Assembly: GCF_900108015.1 (NCBI RefSeq)
Contig: NZ_FNVP01000006.1
Coordinates: 11,982 to 75,981 of the forward strand
DNA: 64,000 nucleotides
DNA from: Flavobacterium urumqiense
GTDB taxonomy: Bacteria > Bacteroidota > Bacteroidia > Flavobacteriales > Flavobacteriaceae
Reading direction: 5' to 3'
The notes below the pieces were generated by a model. It did no database searches. It was not told where the DNA came from and was given only the letters and a program-made list of their open reading frames with translations. Position numbers and translations under genes: made by a program. Positions 35,287 to 46,200 of the stretch are shown piece after piece. The stretch's first letter is position 1; every line of letters starts with the position of its first letter.

Positions 35287-36354
35287 TTAAAATCCGGTAT
35301 TAAATAAATTAGTATTTTTAAAGTTTCTTGTTATAAATTCAAAAGCGGCACTCATGATATTTCCCATCGATTTTGCTTTTTTAAAATTTAAATCATTAGT
35401 ATATCGGTACAATTCTAATTTTAATTGTTGCAAATGTTCGTCTGTAGAAATGATGTCATCACCCATGATTTGTAATAATCTTTTAATCCTATTTTCGGCA
35501 GAGTGAATTCTTTTAGCTAAAACTGCTCTTTCTTCATCTTTATATTGTTCAATCGAACTATTCTGAAGTTTTTCTTTTACCAATTTTACCATCGGATAAT
35601 TTTCTTTAAAAAACTGAGGACGGTAAACTTTAAAATTTCCTTCAAAACATTGCTGATCAAAGTCAATTGCACGAATTCTATAAACGACCTGGTCAAAATC
35701 GTGAATGGGAACAATTACATAGTTGTAAGATCGCATGTCACCTAGCAATCGAATCATGCAACGTTCATTAAACTTGACAAATTCTTTTGCAATTTGAGAT
35801 TTTTCAGTTTCAGTACAGTTAGACAGAAGCGTTTTTATAAATACATCTCCGGCAATTCCCATTATATGTTCTTCAATTAAAGTGTCTTTATAAACCAAGA
35901 AATTTATTTTATCAGGAGATAAAATGTGTTCCAACTCCAGTCCGTAAACTCGTGAAGCATCAGCTTTCTTTATGTAAAAATGCGTATAATTATCATTCAG
36001 GATATTTCTGACTTTGATCCGAAAAGGATTCGAATTTCCAAAAGTGCAATAATCAATTGAATCTACATTCAAAAACTTAATAATTCCCAAATTCCCATCC
36101 GAATGCAAAAGAGAATATATTTTCATTAAAGTCAAATCAATTTCATTTCTTTCAAATTCATTATAGTAAACCCTAGTCCACAAAGTATCCTTATCGTATT
36201 TATCATAGACATTTACGGAACCCGAAAAACGTAATAAATCATCATAAAAAATGGGCACTTTAGAAATTCGATCAAATCGTTCCAAGTAATCCAAAAGAGA
36301 ATTATTAATTGGATAAGTAGGTTTTTTTAGAAGCATTAGTGGTTCACTGCTCAT
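35287..36354 (-). CDS. Unknown protein with protein-kinase-like motifs
   Basis: The 355-aa cytoplasmic protein is not a family I recognise. Read for catalytic features, it has FYIKKAD (Lys129/130) where kinases have the ATP-binding Lys, then YGLELEHIL with Glu140 where the C-helix Glu would be. LLGDMRSYNYVIV (Asp206, Asn211) resembles a G-D-x-H-x-x-N catalytic loop, and IRAIDFDQQ (Asp231) resembles the D-F-D/G metal site. Spacing and order agree with the kinase-like fold. The C-terminal 100 residues are helical and charged. It is a single-gene unit on the minus strand. Kinase activity is an inference. Confidence 0.6.
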   Translation of the reverse strand: MSSEPLMLLKKPTYPINNSLLDYLERFDRISKVPIFYDDLLRFSGSVNVYDKYDKDTLWTRVYYNEFERNEIDLTLMKIYSLLHSDGNLGIIKFLNVDSIDYCTFGNSNPFRIKVRNILNDNYTHFYIKKADASRVYGLELEHILSPDKINFLVYKDTLIEEHIMGIAGDVFIKTLLSNCTETEKSQIAKEFVKFNERCMIRLLGDMRSYNYVIVPIHDFDQVVYRIRAIDFDQQCFEGNFKVYRPQFFKENYPMVKLVKEKLQNSSIEQYKDEERAVLAKRIHSAENRIKRLLQIMGDDIISTDEHLQQLKLELYRYTNDLNFKKAKSMGNIMSAAFEFITRNFKNTNLFNTGF

Positions 36355-36753
36355 CTGAAATGTAATTTAATACAAAATTACAATAAATTATTCCGTTGAA
36401 GGTTATTCCTTTTTAAATATATAATTATAAACTACTGACCTATTAAAAACATAAAAATTTTCTAGTTATTGTTATCTATTTCATTTTATAAGTCCAATAT
36501 ATTTTAATCGAAAAGCACTGAATAAGAATGAAAATTCCATAAAAATAGCAACTGCCTCATAATTAGACAAAAAGTAATTTTTTTATTTTTATATTCTTAC
36601 TATAAAAGCATCAATTACTAAAAAAAAGCCAGTTGAATTTAATTTAATAAAATATAATTATGGTTCGGCTGTTTTTTAATTAAAAAAGGACAATACTAAG
36701 ATATAAACTTTATATTTGATTGTCCCCATGATTATTAAAACATTTAAACTCTG
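36355..36753. other. 399-bp AT-rich intergenic region
   Basis: No gene was found. It lies between divergent genes. A TATATTTG box at 36711-36718 is a probable -7 element for the PAS kinase gene at 36754. No hairpin or repeat stands out. Confidence 0.5.
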
Positions 36754-38586
36754 ATGATGGAAGAAAAGCTTGAACTTTATTTCAAGGCTGCGCAATCAGC
36801 TAAAATTGGAATTTGGAAAATGAATGTGGCAACCCATGATGAATCTTGGGACGCTGTTATAAAGTGTATTCTTGAAGTCCCTGAAGATTTTAAACCTGTA
36901 AATGGAAACGGAATTAATTTTTACACAGAGGGTGAGAATAGAAATCGAATAAAAATCTTAATTGAAAGAGCAGTCAATGAAGGAATTTCATTTGATGAAA
37001 AATTTCAAATTACTACCGCCAAAAATAACATTAAGTATATCGAATGTATCTGTCAGGTAGAAATTATTGACGGAAAACCAATGAATCTGTTGGGTACATT
37101 TCAAGACATTACAAATGAGCAAAATTTAATAAATGAATTACAGTTAAGTGTTGAAAAATTTTCTTCAATTTTTTCCAGTGCTAACGATGCCATTTTTATT
37201 ATTGACACTTCAAATGGGCTTATTAGCGATTGCAATTCCAGATCAGCGGAACTCACCGGATACGATAGGTTTGAAGTAGTTGGCTTACATAATTCTAAAT
37301 TATTTCCAAAAGAATTTAGAAAAAAAGCCGGTTTATTTCTAAAATATAATTTACAAAAAAATCCATATACTGTAGTTGAAACGTATATAAAAACTAAATT
37401 CGGAAAATCCATTCCAGTAGAGATCGCCTCCGGCAAAAAATTTAAAGTTGACAATATCACTTATTTGGTTTGTTTTATTAGAGATATTAGTGAAAGAAAA
37501 AATGTTGAAAATAAATTGAATTTGCTTTCACTTGCTGCATCTGAAACGACAGATACCATTGTGATTGTTAATAAAGAAGGAACTGCAGTCTGGGCAAATC
37601 AAGCCTATTTAAACCTTACCGGTTTTAATATGGAAGAAATAATAGGTCAAAAACCGGGCAATTTGTCCAAAGGTCCTGAAACTGATGTGCAGACAATATT
37701 GTTGATGAAAAAAGCTATCAAGAATAAAGAAAGTATTAAAATCACGATACTAAATTACACTAAGAATAAAGAAAAATATTGGTTTGAACTTAATATTACT
37801 ACGGTCTTTGATAGCCAAAATAACTTTATCAATTTCATTGGTGTAGGACGAAATGTAACCTCCAGAATTGAAAAAGAATTAGAATTAAAAAGACTTTTAG
37901 AAGTTACCAGTAGTCAAAATAGTAAATTATTTAATTTTACTCACATCGTCTCTCATAACATTCGTTCGCATACCAGTAACCTCTCCATGATTGTAGATGT
38001 TATAGAAAATACAGATTGCGTTGATGATAAACTTTCTTATTTTGATTTGTTTAAGGAAGGAACCGAAAAATTATCTGAATCAATAGAGTATCTGAATGAG
38101 ATTATTTGCGTTCAGCAAAAGACAAATATTGAAAAAACGAAAATTTTTTTAAAAAACGAAATCGAGAAAACTAAAATGGCTTTGAGTTTAGTTATAAAAG
38201 AAAGTGAAATAACAATAACGGACACCATACCAATAGATTTGACTGTTACTGCTATTCCCGCTTACCTGGACAGCATATTACTAAATTTATTTACAAATGC
38301 AATAAAATACAAATCTCTAGAACGCAATTCAACCCTAGAAATAGGTTATGAAATTATTAAAGATTACCTTGTTATAAACTTTAAAGACAATGGTTTAGGA
38401 TTAAATCTAGAAAAAAACGGTCATAAAATTTTTGGAATGTATAAAACGTTTCATGATAACGAAGATGCTAAAGGAATTGGGTTGTTTATAACCAAAAATC
38501 AATTGGAAGCCATGAATGGAAAAATTGAAGTGGAAAGTAAAGAAGGTGAAGGCAGTAATTTTAAAATTTATTTATATGAAAAATAA
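36754..38586 (+). CDS. Soluble multi-PAS sensor histidine kinase
   Basis: This 610-aa cytoplasmic hybrid-type sensor has no membrane helix. It carries three PAS-like domains: residues about 1-125 with a PAC-like IECICQVEIIDGKPMNLLGTFQDIT, about 130-250 with AIFIIDTSNGLISDCNSRSAELTGYD, and about 255-375 with TIVIVNKEGTAVWANQAYLNLTG. A HisKA region follows with phospho-acceptor His401 in HIVSHNIRSH. The ATPase domain has LLNLFTNAIKYK and DNGLGLNLEKNGHKIFGMY, then GIGLFITKNQLEAMNGKIEV. It overlaps the receiver gene by 11 bp, so the two are translationally coupled. A second similar pair lies at 50491-52613. Confidence 0.92.
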   Translation: MMEEKLELYFKAAQSAKIGIWKMNVATHDESWDAVIKCILEVPEDFKPVNGNGINFYTEGENRNRIKILIERAVNEGISFDEKFQITTAKNNIKYIECICQVEIIDGKPMNLLGTFQDITNEQNLINELQLSVEKFSSIFSSANDAIFIIDTSNGLISDCNSRSAELTGYDRFEVVGLHNSKLFPKEFRKKAGLFLKYNLQKNPYTVVETYIKTKFGKSIPVEIASGKKFKVDNITYLVCFIRDISERKNVENKLNLLSLAASETTDTIVIVNKEGTAVWANQAYLNLTGFNMEEIIGQKPGNLSKGPETDVQTILLMKKAIKNKESIKITILNYTKNKEKYWFELNITTVFDSQNNFINFIGVGRNVTSRIEKELELKRLLEVTSSQNSKLFNFTHIVSHNIRSHTSNLSMIVDVIENTDCVDDKLSYFDLFKEGTEKLSESIEYLNEIICVQQKTNIEKTKIFLKNEIEKTKMALSLVIKESEITITDTIPIDLTVTAIPAYLDSILLNLFTNAIKYKSLERNSTLEIGYEIIKDYLVINFKDNGLGLNLEKNGHKIFGMYKTFHDNEDAKGIGLFITKNQLEAMNGKIEVESKEGEGSNFKIYLYEK

Positions 38587-38977
38587 ATTAACATATATCA
38601 TTGACGATGACAAATTAACCGTAAAACTAATGAGTATTCTCATTTCTAAAAATGATTTTTGTGAAGAAATAGAATCGTTTTACAACGCAAAAGATGCCAT
38701 TAGTAAATTAAAAGAAAATGCGGGAGATAATGGGATTCTGCCGGACGCAATTTTACTGGATCTCAATATGCCAGTCATGGATGGATGGCAGTTTTTAGAC
38801 GAATTTATTTCTTTACCAATAACAAAAGAAATTCATATTTTTATTATGACCTCTTCAATTGACCCCGCAGATATTGAAATGGCCACGACTTATAAAGTGG
38901 TTAAAGAATATATAATGAAACCTATAACTACCCAAAAATTAGATGATTTATGCAAATTAATCAGTGATTTAAACTAA
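38576..38977 (+). CDS. Single-domain response regulator
   Basis: The 133-aa receiver has no output domain. The acidic pocket is YIIDDDKLT, the phospho-acceptor is Asp62 in ILLDLNMPVMDGWQFL, Thr/Ser is in FIMTSSIDP, and Lys is in YIMKPI. The ATG at 38576 is chosen because it overlaps the kinase stop (ATGAAAAATAA) and gives the standard receiver N-terminus; longer starts only duplicate kinase sequence. It probably relays phosphate to, or drains it from, an unlinked partner, as single-domain receivers do. Confidence 0.92.
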   Translation: MKNKLTYIIDDDKLTVKLMSILISKNDFCEEIESFYNAKDAISKLKENAGDNGILPDAILLDLNMPVMDGWQFLDEFISLPITKEIHIFIMTSSIDPADIEMATTYKVVKEYIMKPITTQKLDDLCKLISDLN

Positions 38978-39035
38978 TTCCCATAAAGAAGTAACAAATG
39001 GCTTCCTTAATCGTCCTATATGAAAATATAAAAAG

Positions 39036-39941
39036 ATGAAACCATTGGAAACGATACTTTCGATCAAAAATCTCAATAAACGTTATGGCTCTCTTCAAGC
39101 CCTGAAAAATGTTACTTTCGACATACATAAAGGCAATGTCTACGGAATTCTAGGTCCTAACGGAAGCGGAAAATCAACAACTTTAGGAATAATTTTAAAT
39201 GTAGTCAATAAAACCTCTGGCGAATATAGCTGGTTTGATGGCAATATGCAAACTCATGAAGCACTTAAAAAAGTAGGGGCAATTATAGAAAGACCCAATT
39301 TCTATCCTTACATGACTGCGAAAGAAAATCTAGAATTAGTCTGCAAAATTAAAAGCATCAATTACGCTAAAGTAAATGAAAAGCTTGAATTAGTAGGTCT
39401 GGTAGATAGGCAAGATAGTAAATTCAGCACTTTTTCTCTTGGAATGAAACAACGATTAGCGATTGCTTCTGCGCTGCTCAACGATCCAGAAATTTTAATT
39501 CTTGACGAACCCACAAATGGTTTAGATCCGCAGGGTATTCATCAAATCCGTGATATCATCAAGCACATCGCTGCACAAGGAACTACCATTTTACTCGCTT
39601 CTCATTTATTAGACGAAGTAGAAAAAGTATGTACACATGCATTAGTTTTAAGAAAAGGAGAAGTTTTGTATTCCGGATTGGTTGATGGAATGTCAGTAAA
39701 CCAAGGATTCTTTGAGTTGCGAGCTGATGACACTGAAAATCTAATATCCGTTTTAAAAACCCATCCAGCGGTAAAAAATAGTGTAAATGAAGAAGGAAAA
39801 GTATTGGTTTATTTAAAAGATAAATTGGAGCCAAAAGAATTGAATCAATTTCTGTTTGAAAATAATATTGTTCTCAGTCATTTAGTGAAACGAAAAAATA
39901 GTTTAGAAGAACAATTTTTGGAATTAACTAAAAACAAATAG
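39036..39941 (+). CDS. ABC transporter ATP-binding protein (ABC-2 type exporter)
   Basis: The 301-aa cytoplasmic ATPase has Walker A GPNGSGKST (residues 40-48), signature FSLGMKQRLAIASALL, Walker B EILILDEPTNGLDPQGI and the switch histidine in LLASHLLDEVEK. It resembles the drug or antibiotic/bacitracin-type ABC-2 ATPases and carries an extra C-terminal domain of about 80 residues. It lies 55 bp before its permease gene. The substrate is unknown. Confidence 0.93.
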   Translation: MKPLETILSIKNLNKRYGSLQALKNVTFDIHKGNVYGILGPNGSGKSTTLGIILNVVNKTSGEYSWFDGNMQTHEALKKVGAIIERPNFYPYMTAKENLELVCKIKSINYAKVNEKLELVGLVDRQDSKFSTFSLGMKQRLAIASALLNDPEILILDEPTNGLDPQGIHQIRDIIKHIAAQGTTILLASHLLDEVEKVCTHALVLRKGEVLYSGLVDGMSVNQGFFELRADDTENLISVLKTHPAVKNSVNEEGKVLVYLKDKLEPKELNQFLFENNIVLSHLVKRKNSLEEQFLELTKNK

Positions 39942-39996
39942 CTCTTTTGATACAACTAATGTTTATAAATCTCATCTCCAAAATACCAACTATAAA

Positions 39997-40833
39997 ATGA
40001 AACGACTTCTCTCAATAGAATTACAAAAAATATGGAAAAATAAAGGCAGCCGAGTTTTGACTTTAACTTATTTTATTCTCTTAACATTTATTGCATTAAT
40101 TGCTTCGATTAAGTTTGATCTGGGCGTATTTAAACTTCATCTTGCTGAAATGGGAATTTTTAATTTTCCTTTTATTTGGCATTTCAACACTTACATTGCC
40201 TCAATATTAAAATTATTTCTAGCTATTGTTATTGTTTCCATGATGGCCAATGAATACAGCTACGGAACTTTGAAACAAAATTTAATTGATGGCATGAGTA
40301 AAAAGGAGTTTATTCTATCTAAATTTTTGACAATCCTTTTATTTGCATTAGTATCCACTGTTTTTATTTTCATACTGTCCCTAATTTTAGGATTTAGCTT
40401 TTCTTCGTACACAGAAATTGGCATTGTTTTGTCTGATTTAGACTATCTATTGGGTTATTTTATAAAACTAATTGGCTTTTTCTCCTTCTGTTTATTTTTA
40501 GGAATATTAGTAAAACGATCCGCATTTGCTCTTGGGTTTCTATTAGTTTGGAATATTATTGAGGGTATTTTAAAAGGTATTTTGACTTATAAAATTTTCC
40601 CAGACAGTACAATAGCAGCCTATATTACACAATTTTTTCCTTTGGAATCAATGTCGAATTTGATCGTGGAGCCATTCTCCAGACTATCTGTCGTAAAATC
40701 TATTGGAACAAAAATAGGTATAGAAAACATTAAGGATTATGGCGTACATTTTTACTCTATCATAATAGTTTTGGCTTGGACCTTGATTTTCAATTTATTA
40801 TCTTATCGATTATTAAAAAACAGAGATTTATAG
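39997..40833 (+). CDS. ABC-2 type permease
   Basis: This 278-aa integral membrane partner of the preceding ATPase has six hydrophobic helices (about residues 20-40, 60-80, 105-130, 145-165, 172-195 and 250-270). A coupling segment NEYSYGTLKQNLIDGMSKKEFI is typical of ABC-2 permeases. It ends 15 bp before the first T9SS cargo gene; whether they share a transcript cannot be told from the sequence. Confidence 0.9.
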   Translation: MKRLLSIELQKIWKNKGSRVLTLTYFILLTFIALIASIKFDLGVFKLHLAEMGIFNFPFIWHFNTYIASILKLFLAIVIVSMMANEYSYGTLKQNLIDGMSKKEFILSKFLTILLFALVSTVFIFILSLILGFSFSSYTEIGIVLSDLDYLLGYFIKLIGFFSFCLFLGILVKRSAFALGFLLVWNIIEGILKGILTYKIFPDSTIAAYITQFFPLESMSNLIVEPFSRLSVVKSIGTKIGIENIKDYGVHFYSIIIVLAWTLIFNLLSYRLLKNRDL

Positions 40834-40848
40834 TATCTTTATAGAGCT

Positions 40849-43185
40849 ATGAATTTTATAAAAAAAATCTCATTATATATTTTCATCTTTTGCTCTAGTT
40901 CTATTGCAACGGCACAATCTATATTGGTAAACGATTCCTATACAGCACAGCAACTAGTGGAGAATGTTTTAGTGAATAATAGTACTTGTGTTTCCATTTC
41001 TAATCCAATTGCTACGGGAGACACTTTTACTCCAGGTAAAAAAAGTTATGGTTATTTTAACTCTGGAACCAGTCCTTTTCCTATTAACGAAGGAGTAGTT
41101 TTGAGTACTTGGAGCAGTAAAAATTCTGAAGCACCATTTGATGCTTCAAATAAAGGCGATGGTAGTTTATCCTGGAAAGGGGATCTAGATTTAGAACAAG
41201 CATTAAATATTACAAACACATTCAATGCAACCATATTAGAATTTGATTTCGTACCGCTGACAAATCTAATTAGTTTTAATTATTTATTCGCGTCCAATGA
41301 ATACCAAGAGAACTTTCCATGTAATTATTCCGATGGTTTTGCCTTTTTAATCAAGGAAAGTGGAACGACCACCTATCAAAATTTAGCTATAATTCCTGCC
41401 ACCACTATTCCAGTTTCTTCGAAAAATGTACATCCATTAATTCCTACTTTTAATAGTACAACTGGTCCGAAGCCAGGCTGCCTTGCAGCAAACGAGGCCT
41501 ATTTTGGAGGATTTAATTCAAGCAACAGTCCCGTAAACTACAGTGGCCAGACGTTAGTATTAGCAGCACAAGCAAACGTTATTGCGGGGAAGATGTACCA
41601 CATTAAATTGGTGATTGCTGACCAAGGTGGTAATTATTATGACTCCGCCGTTTTTCTTCAAGCAGGTAGCTTCACCTCCAAAATAGATTTAGGCCCAAAT
41701 CGAATAGCACCTAGTAATCCCATTTGTTATGGAGAAAATTTTATCATTGACACTAAATTATCACCTGCATATTCTTATAAATGGTATAAAAGTGGTTCCC
41801 TAATTCCAATTTTAGGAGCTATAAGTCCTTCTCTTAAAGTTACGGATACTGGTACTTACAAGGTTGAAGTTGAATTAGGCAGTCCGAATTGTATCGCTAC
41901 AGGTGAAATAAAAATCGAATTTACACCACAAATTGTATTAAAAAACACCTCTTTAATTCAATGTGATGAAAATGGGGATGGTATTGCGATTTTTGATTTA
42001 AATAAGGCTGAAGCAATCATAAAGAACAATAATAGCAATTTAAGCCAAATGTTTTTTTATAAAAATATATTTGATGCCCAAAACAATCAAAATCCAATTT
42101 CGAGCCCGAAAAGCTACACCAACAAATCTAATAATCAAATTGTAATTGCAAAAGTTTTGGATACCTATGGATGTCCCAACTATGCTGAATTGATATTGTC
42201 AATTTCGAACAAATCTATTACACCCCTAGCTCCAATAATAGTTTGCGATGATGATGGATTCATTGATGGAATACATCAATTTGACCTAATGGGTATTGCT
42301 ACTTCAGGCTATTTTTCTGGTATAGGGAACAATATTTTTGTCTCTTTTTATTCAAACTCTACAGATGCTTATCTTGAAAAAAACGAATTACCTTTTTTTT
42401 TCAAAAATACGATTCCTTATCAACAAACGCTATTTGCAAGAGTACTTAATGGTTCTGATTGCTATGCCATTACTCCCATAGTTCTCATAGTAAAGACATT
42501 TGACCCACCAAATTTTCAAGATGAAACAACTTCTTTGTGCAATGGTGCTTCCTCAAACTTAATAGTTGATGCAGGATTTTCTAGTTATTTATGGACATCA
42601 GGAGAAACTTCGAATACAATTACAGTTACTCTGCCAGGAAATTATTCTGTAAAAGTCACCAATACAAATGGATGTACTGCTACCAAAAATTTTAAGATAT
42701 CTGCATCTGGAATTGCAATTGTCAATGGAGCAATAATTAATGATTTTGCAGGCAAAGGAAATTCAGTTTTGATAGAATATTCCGGAATAGGCAATTATGA
42801 ATTTTCAATTGACGGATCTTATTTTCAAGATAATCCATTATTTAATGGCGTGGCTCCTGGAGAATATTTACTTTATGCTCGAGATAAAAACGGTTGTGGC
42901 TTATCGATTCCTTTTAAAATATATGTATTGGATTATCCCCGTTATTTTACTCCAAATGGAGATGGATATAATGATTTTTGGGAAATTAAAAATCTAGATT
43001 TTTTACCTAAATCGACTATAAACATCTTTGATCGTTATGGTAAATTATTGAAACAGTTCGCTTCAACCCACTCTGGTTGGAACGGAACATTAAATGGATA
43101 TATATTACCAGCTGATGATTATTGGTTTAACATAACTTTTGAAGACAATAAAATCATAAAAGGTCATTTTTCACTAAAAAGATAA
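40849..43185 (+). CDS. T9SS type B secreted protein with choice-of-anchor L domain
   Basis: This 778-aa exported surface protein has a signal peptide (SLYIFIFCSSSIATAQ, cut near residue 24). A choice-of-anchor L domain (about 25-275: YTAQQLVENVLVNNSTCVSISN, FPINEGVVLSTW) is followed by Ig/PKD-like modules with YKWYKSG and SYLWTSGETSNTITVTLPG repeats. A C-terminal gliding-motility-type domain (about 695-778: PRYFTPNGDGYNDFWEI, INIFDRYGKLL, GWNGTLNGYILPADDYWF) ends KGHFSLKR. The last domain is the type B signal used by the Por/T9SS machinery. It is followed after 24 bp by a related giant gene. Confidence 0.92.
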   Translation: MNFIKKISLYIFIFCSSSIATAQSILVNDSYTAQQLVENVLVNNSTCVSISNPIATGDTFTPGKKSYGYFNSGTSPFPINEGVVLSTWSSKNSEAPFDASNKGDGSLSWKGDLDLEQALNITNTFNATILEFDFVPLTNLISFNYLFASNEYQENFPCNYSDGFAFLIKESGTTTYQNLAIIPATTIPVSSKNVHPLIPTFNSTTGPKPGCLAANEAYFGGFNSSNSPVNYSGQTLVLAAQANVIAGKMYHIKLVIADQGGNYYDSAVFLQAGSFTSKIDLGPNRIAPSNPICYGENFIIDTKLSPAYSYKWYKSGSLIPILGAISPSLKVTDTGTYKVEVELGSPNCIATGEIKIEFTPQIVLKNTSLIQCDENGDGIAIFDLNKAEAIIKNNNSNLSQMFFYKNIFDAQNNQNPISSPKSYTNKSNNQIVIAKVLDTYGCPNYAELILSISNKSITPLAPIIVCDDDGFIDGIHQFDLMGIATSGYFSGIGNNIFVSFYSNSTDAYLEKNELPFFFKNTIPYQQTLFARVLNGSDCYAITPIVLIVKTFDPPNFQDETTSLCNGASSNLIVDAGFSSYLWTSGETSNTITVTLPGNYSVKVTNTNGCTATKNFKISASGIAIVNGAIINDFAGKGNSVLIEYSGIGNYEFSIDGSYFQDNPLFNGVAPGEYLLYARDKNGCGLSIPFKIYVLDYPRYFTPNGDGYNDFWEIKNLDFLPKSTINIFDRYGKLLKQFASTHSGWNGTLNGYILPADDYWFNITFEDNKIIKGHFSLKR

Positions 43186-43209
43186 TAGTTATTTTCCTAT
43201 TTTTAGCCC

Positions 43210-46200
43210 ATGAAAAAAACTTTACTTATTTTCTTTATTTTTATATCAATAAGTTGCTTTGCCCAATTTAGTAAAACGCACTATATACCGCCATTGACCG
43301 CTTTTGATGCCGCTGCTGCAGGTGATCAATATTTATACATTTCAACCCCAAACCCTACCAATGTCAATTACAGAATTATTGAAATTGGTGGAAATGTAAT
43401 TTCGGGTACGGTAAACAATAATAATCCCAGAAAATATGACATTGGCTATGGAGATAACACCCCATTGTTCACGCCAAAAAATAATACAGGCATCATAAAC
43501 AACAAGGGATATATTGTAGAAGGAGATGACTTAATTTATGTAAGCGTCAGACTCAATGCAGACAAATCCGGCGTAAATTATGCACAAGCAGGTGGACTTG
43601 TTTCAAAAGGGAATAGTGCCCTGGGAAAAGAGTTCCGAATTGGCGCAATGTTAAATGAATCTACGGCTACAAAATTATTAAATTTCGCATCCGTTTTAGC
43701 TACAGAAAACGGTACTACAATTACAATTTCAAACATTCCAATTGGCACCACACTCACAGATGGCACACCTATTACAGGACCCTACACAAAAACCCTCAAC
43801 AAAAACCAAAGTTATGTTATGGCAATGGTAAACATTGGTTCGATTACAAACAGCAAAAATATTATTGGTGCATTAGTAGAATCAGACAAACCAGTTATTG
43901 TAAATGCTGGATCAATTTTAGGAACGAATGATAGTAGCACTAACGCTAGAGACATCGGTTTCGATCAAATTGTTTCTTCTGAAAAAACTGGCAAAGAATA
44001 TATTTTTGTAAAAGGACTTGGAAGTAATAATTTAGAACGCGTATTATTGATTGCCAATGAAGACAACACCCTAATTTATATAAACGGAAACACAATTCCA
44101 CTTCCTGCACTTAACAAAGGACAATACACCATTTTAGATGGAAGTCAATTTATAAATGACAATCTATATATAACAACAAGTGAAAAAGTATTTGCATACC
44201 AAAGTGTGGGGGGGAGTGGCTCTAGTGCCGCCAACCAAAACATGTTTTTTGTACCTCCCATAAATTGTGCAACACCAAATATAGTAGATAATATTCCTTG
44301 GATAGAAAAAGTAGGAGACATAACCTATACTGGAGGTTTAAACATTGTTACCGAAACGGGAGCAATAGTAAATGTTTACCAAAACGGCGTATCTGTTTCT
44401 GCAGGATCAGCAACAGCAATTACTGCATCAGGATTTGAGCGCTATTCTGTATCCGGATTAACAGGCAATATTTCAGTGAAATCAACAAAACAAGTTTATG
44501 TTTCTTGCTATGGAACCAACGGTAATGCAACGTACGGTGGTTATTACTCCGGTTTTGACACCAAGCCTGAAATTGTATCCGACATAAAAATTGGAGCAAG
44601 TTCTAATTGCATTCCCAATGTGGTTTTAAAAATCAATACATTATCATCCTATGATTCCTTTCAATGGTATTTTAATGATGTAGTAATCGACCCAATACTA
44701 CATCCCGATGCAATAACAAATACATATTCTCCTACTACTCCGGGTTATTATCAAGTAAAAGGAAGTATTTCTGGTTGTATTAGTGATATTTCATCCGATA
44801 AAATCCCCGTTAGTAGTTGCCCCACTAATCAAGATAACGACTTGGCTATTGACAACATTGATATAGACAATGACAATGATGGAATTACAAATTGCACAGA
44901 ATCTTACGGAAACCAAAACATTAACCTGTCGAATCTAAATTCTGGAGCTGTTTCAATCGGCAGTTATTCAAATACATTTAATGGATTACTATCCAATTCC
45001 GCTGCGACCAGTACTATCCCTTTTACAGGAAATGCCGATGGCAGTTTTGTTAGTGAAATTCCTGCTGGAAAAACCAATTGGGCGACTTATAAGATGGCTT
45101 TTGCAAAACCTATAAGTTTAGGAATGGAATATATTTCCACCGCAACCGCAACGGATTTATTAAATACCAATGCTGAGTACATCATTAATTCAGATACAGA
45201 TAAAACCATAACCGTCCTTAATCCTGACAATCAATTATTGATTGACACGAATTATGACGGTATTTATGAAAGTGGCGTAACGGAATATTCATCGTTTGAA
45301 ATACGATTTAGATTAAACAGCACAACTCCTTTAGCTGCCGGAACAGGAACCTTCAAATTTTTGACTTATTTGACGAATTCGATAAGTTTTACACATAAAA
45401 ATCTATCCGACGATATTCCAAATAAGTCAAGCTTCAAGTTCTTTGCGGTTTGTGTTCCTAAAGATTCTGATGGAGATGGCATTCCGGATCAATTGGATTT
45501 GGATAGTGACAATGATGGCATTCCAGATAATATAGATGCGCAAGGCGGAAGCTTTATTTCATACACTTCTGTTGATACAAATAAAGATGATTTAAGCGAT
45601 GGGTATGGAACTGTTGGATTAACTCCAATAGACACAGATGCTGATGGAGTTAAAGATTACTTAGATTTAGACAGTGACAATGATGGTACTTATGACTTGG
45701 TCGAATCAGGAAGTAATGCGATTGATGCTAATAAAGATGGAATTATAGATGGTTTACGCGCTTCTTTTGGTACCAATGGTTTGTTTGATGGACTTGAAAC
45801 GAGTCCCGATAGTGGTAAATTAAATTACACCATTACAGATACAAATTCAGATAACATGAAAAACTATATTTCATTAGACAGTGATGGTGATTTATGTTTT
45901 GATGTTACCGAAGCTAGTTTTATTGATGGTAATGGTGACGGATTATTGGGAAACATTGTACCGCCAACAGTCGATGCTAATGGAATTGTTACGAGCGGAA
46001 CGGCTTACAGTATTCCTAATTTAAATTATATCAACGCAGCCCCTATCGTAATTACAACTCAACCTAATGTTTCACCTACTTGTGAAATACAAAATGCCAC
46101 AATTACATTAGTGGATAATGGCGGAAACACCTATCAATGGCAAATTTTTTCTGGTGGAATCTGGAATGTTATTCTTGACAATGCAACTTTTTCTGGAGCA

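Noticed and set aside
36355..36753. Possible small RNA or riboswitch in the long AT-rich gap
   Set aside because: No stable hairpin, conserved motif or terminator could be found by reading.
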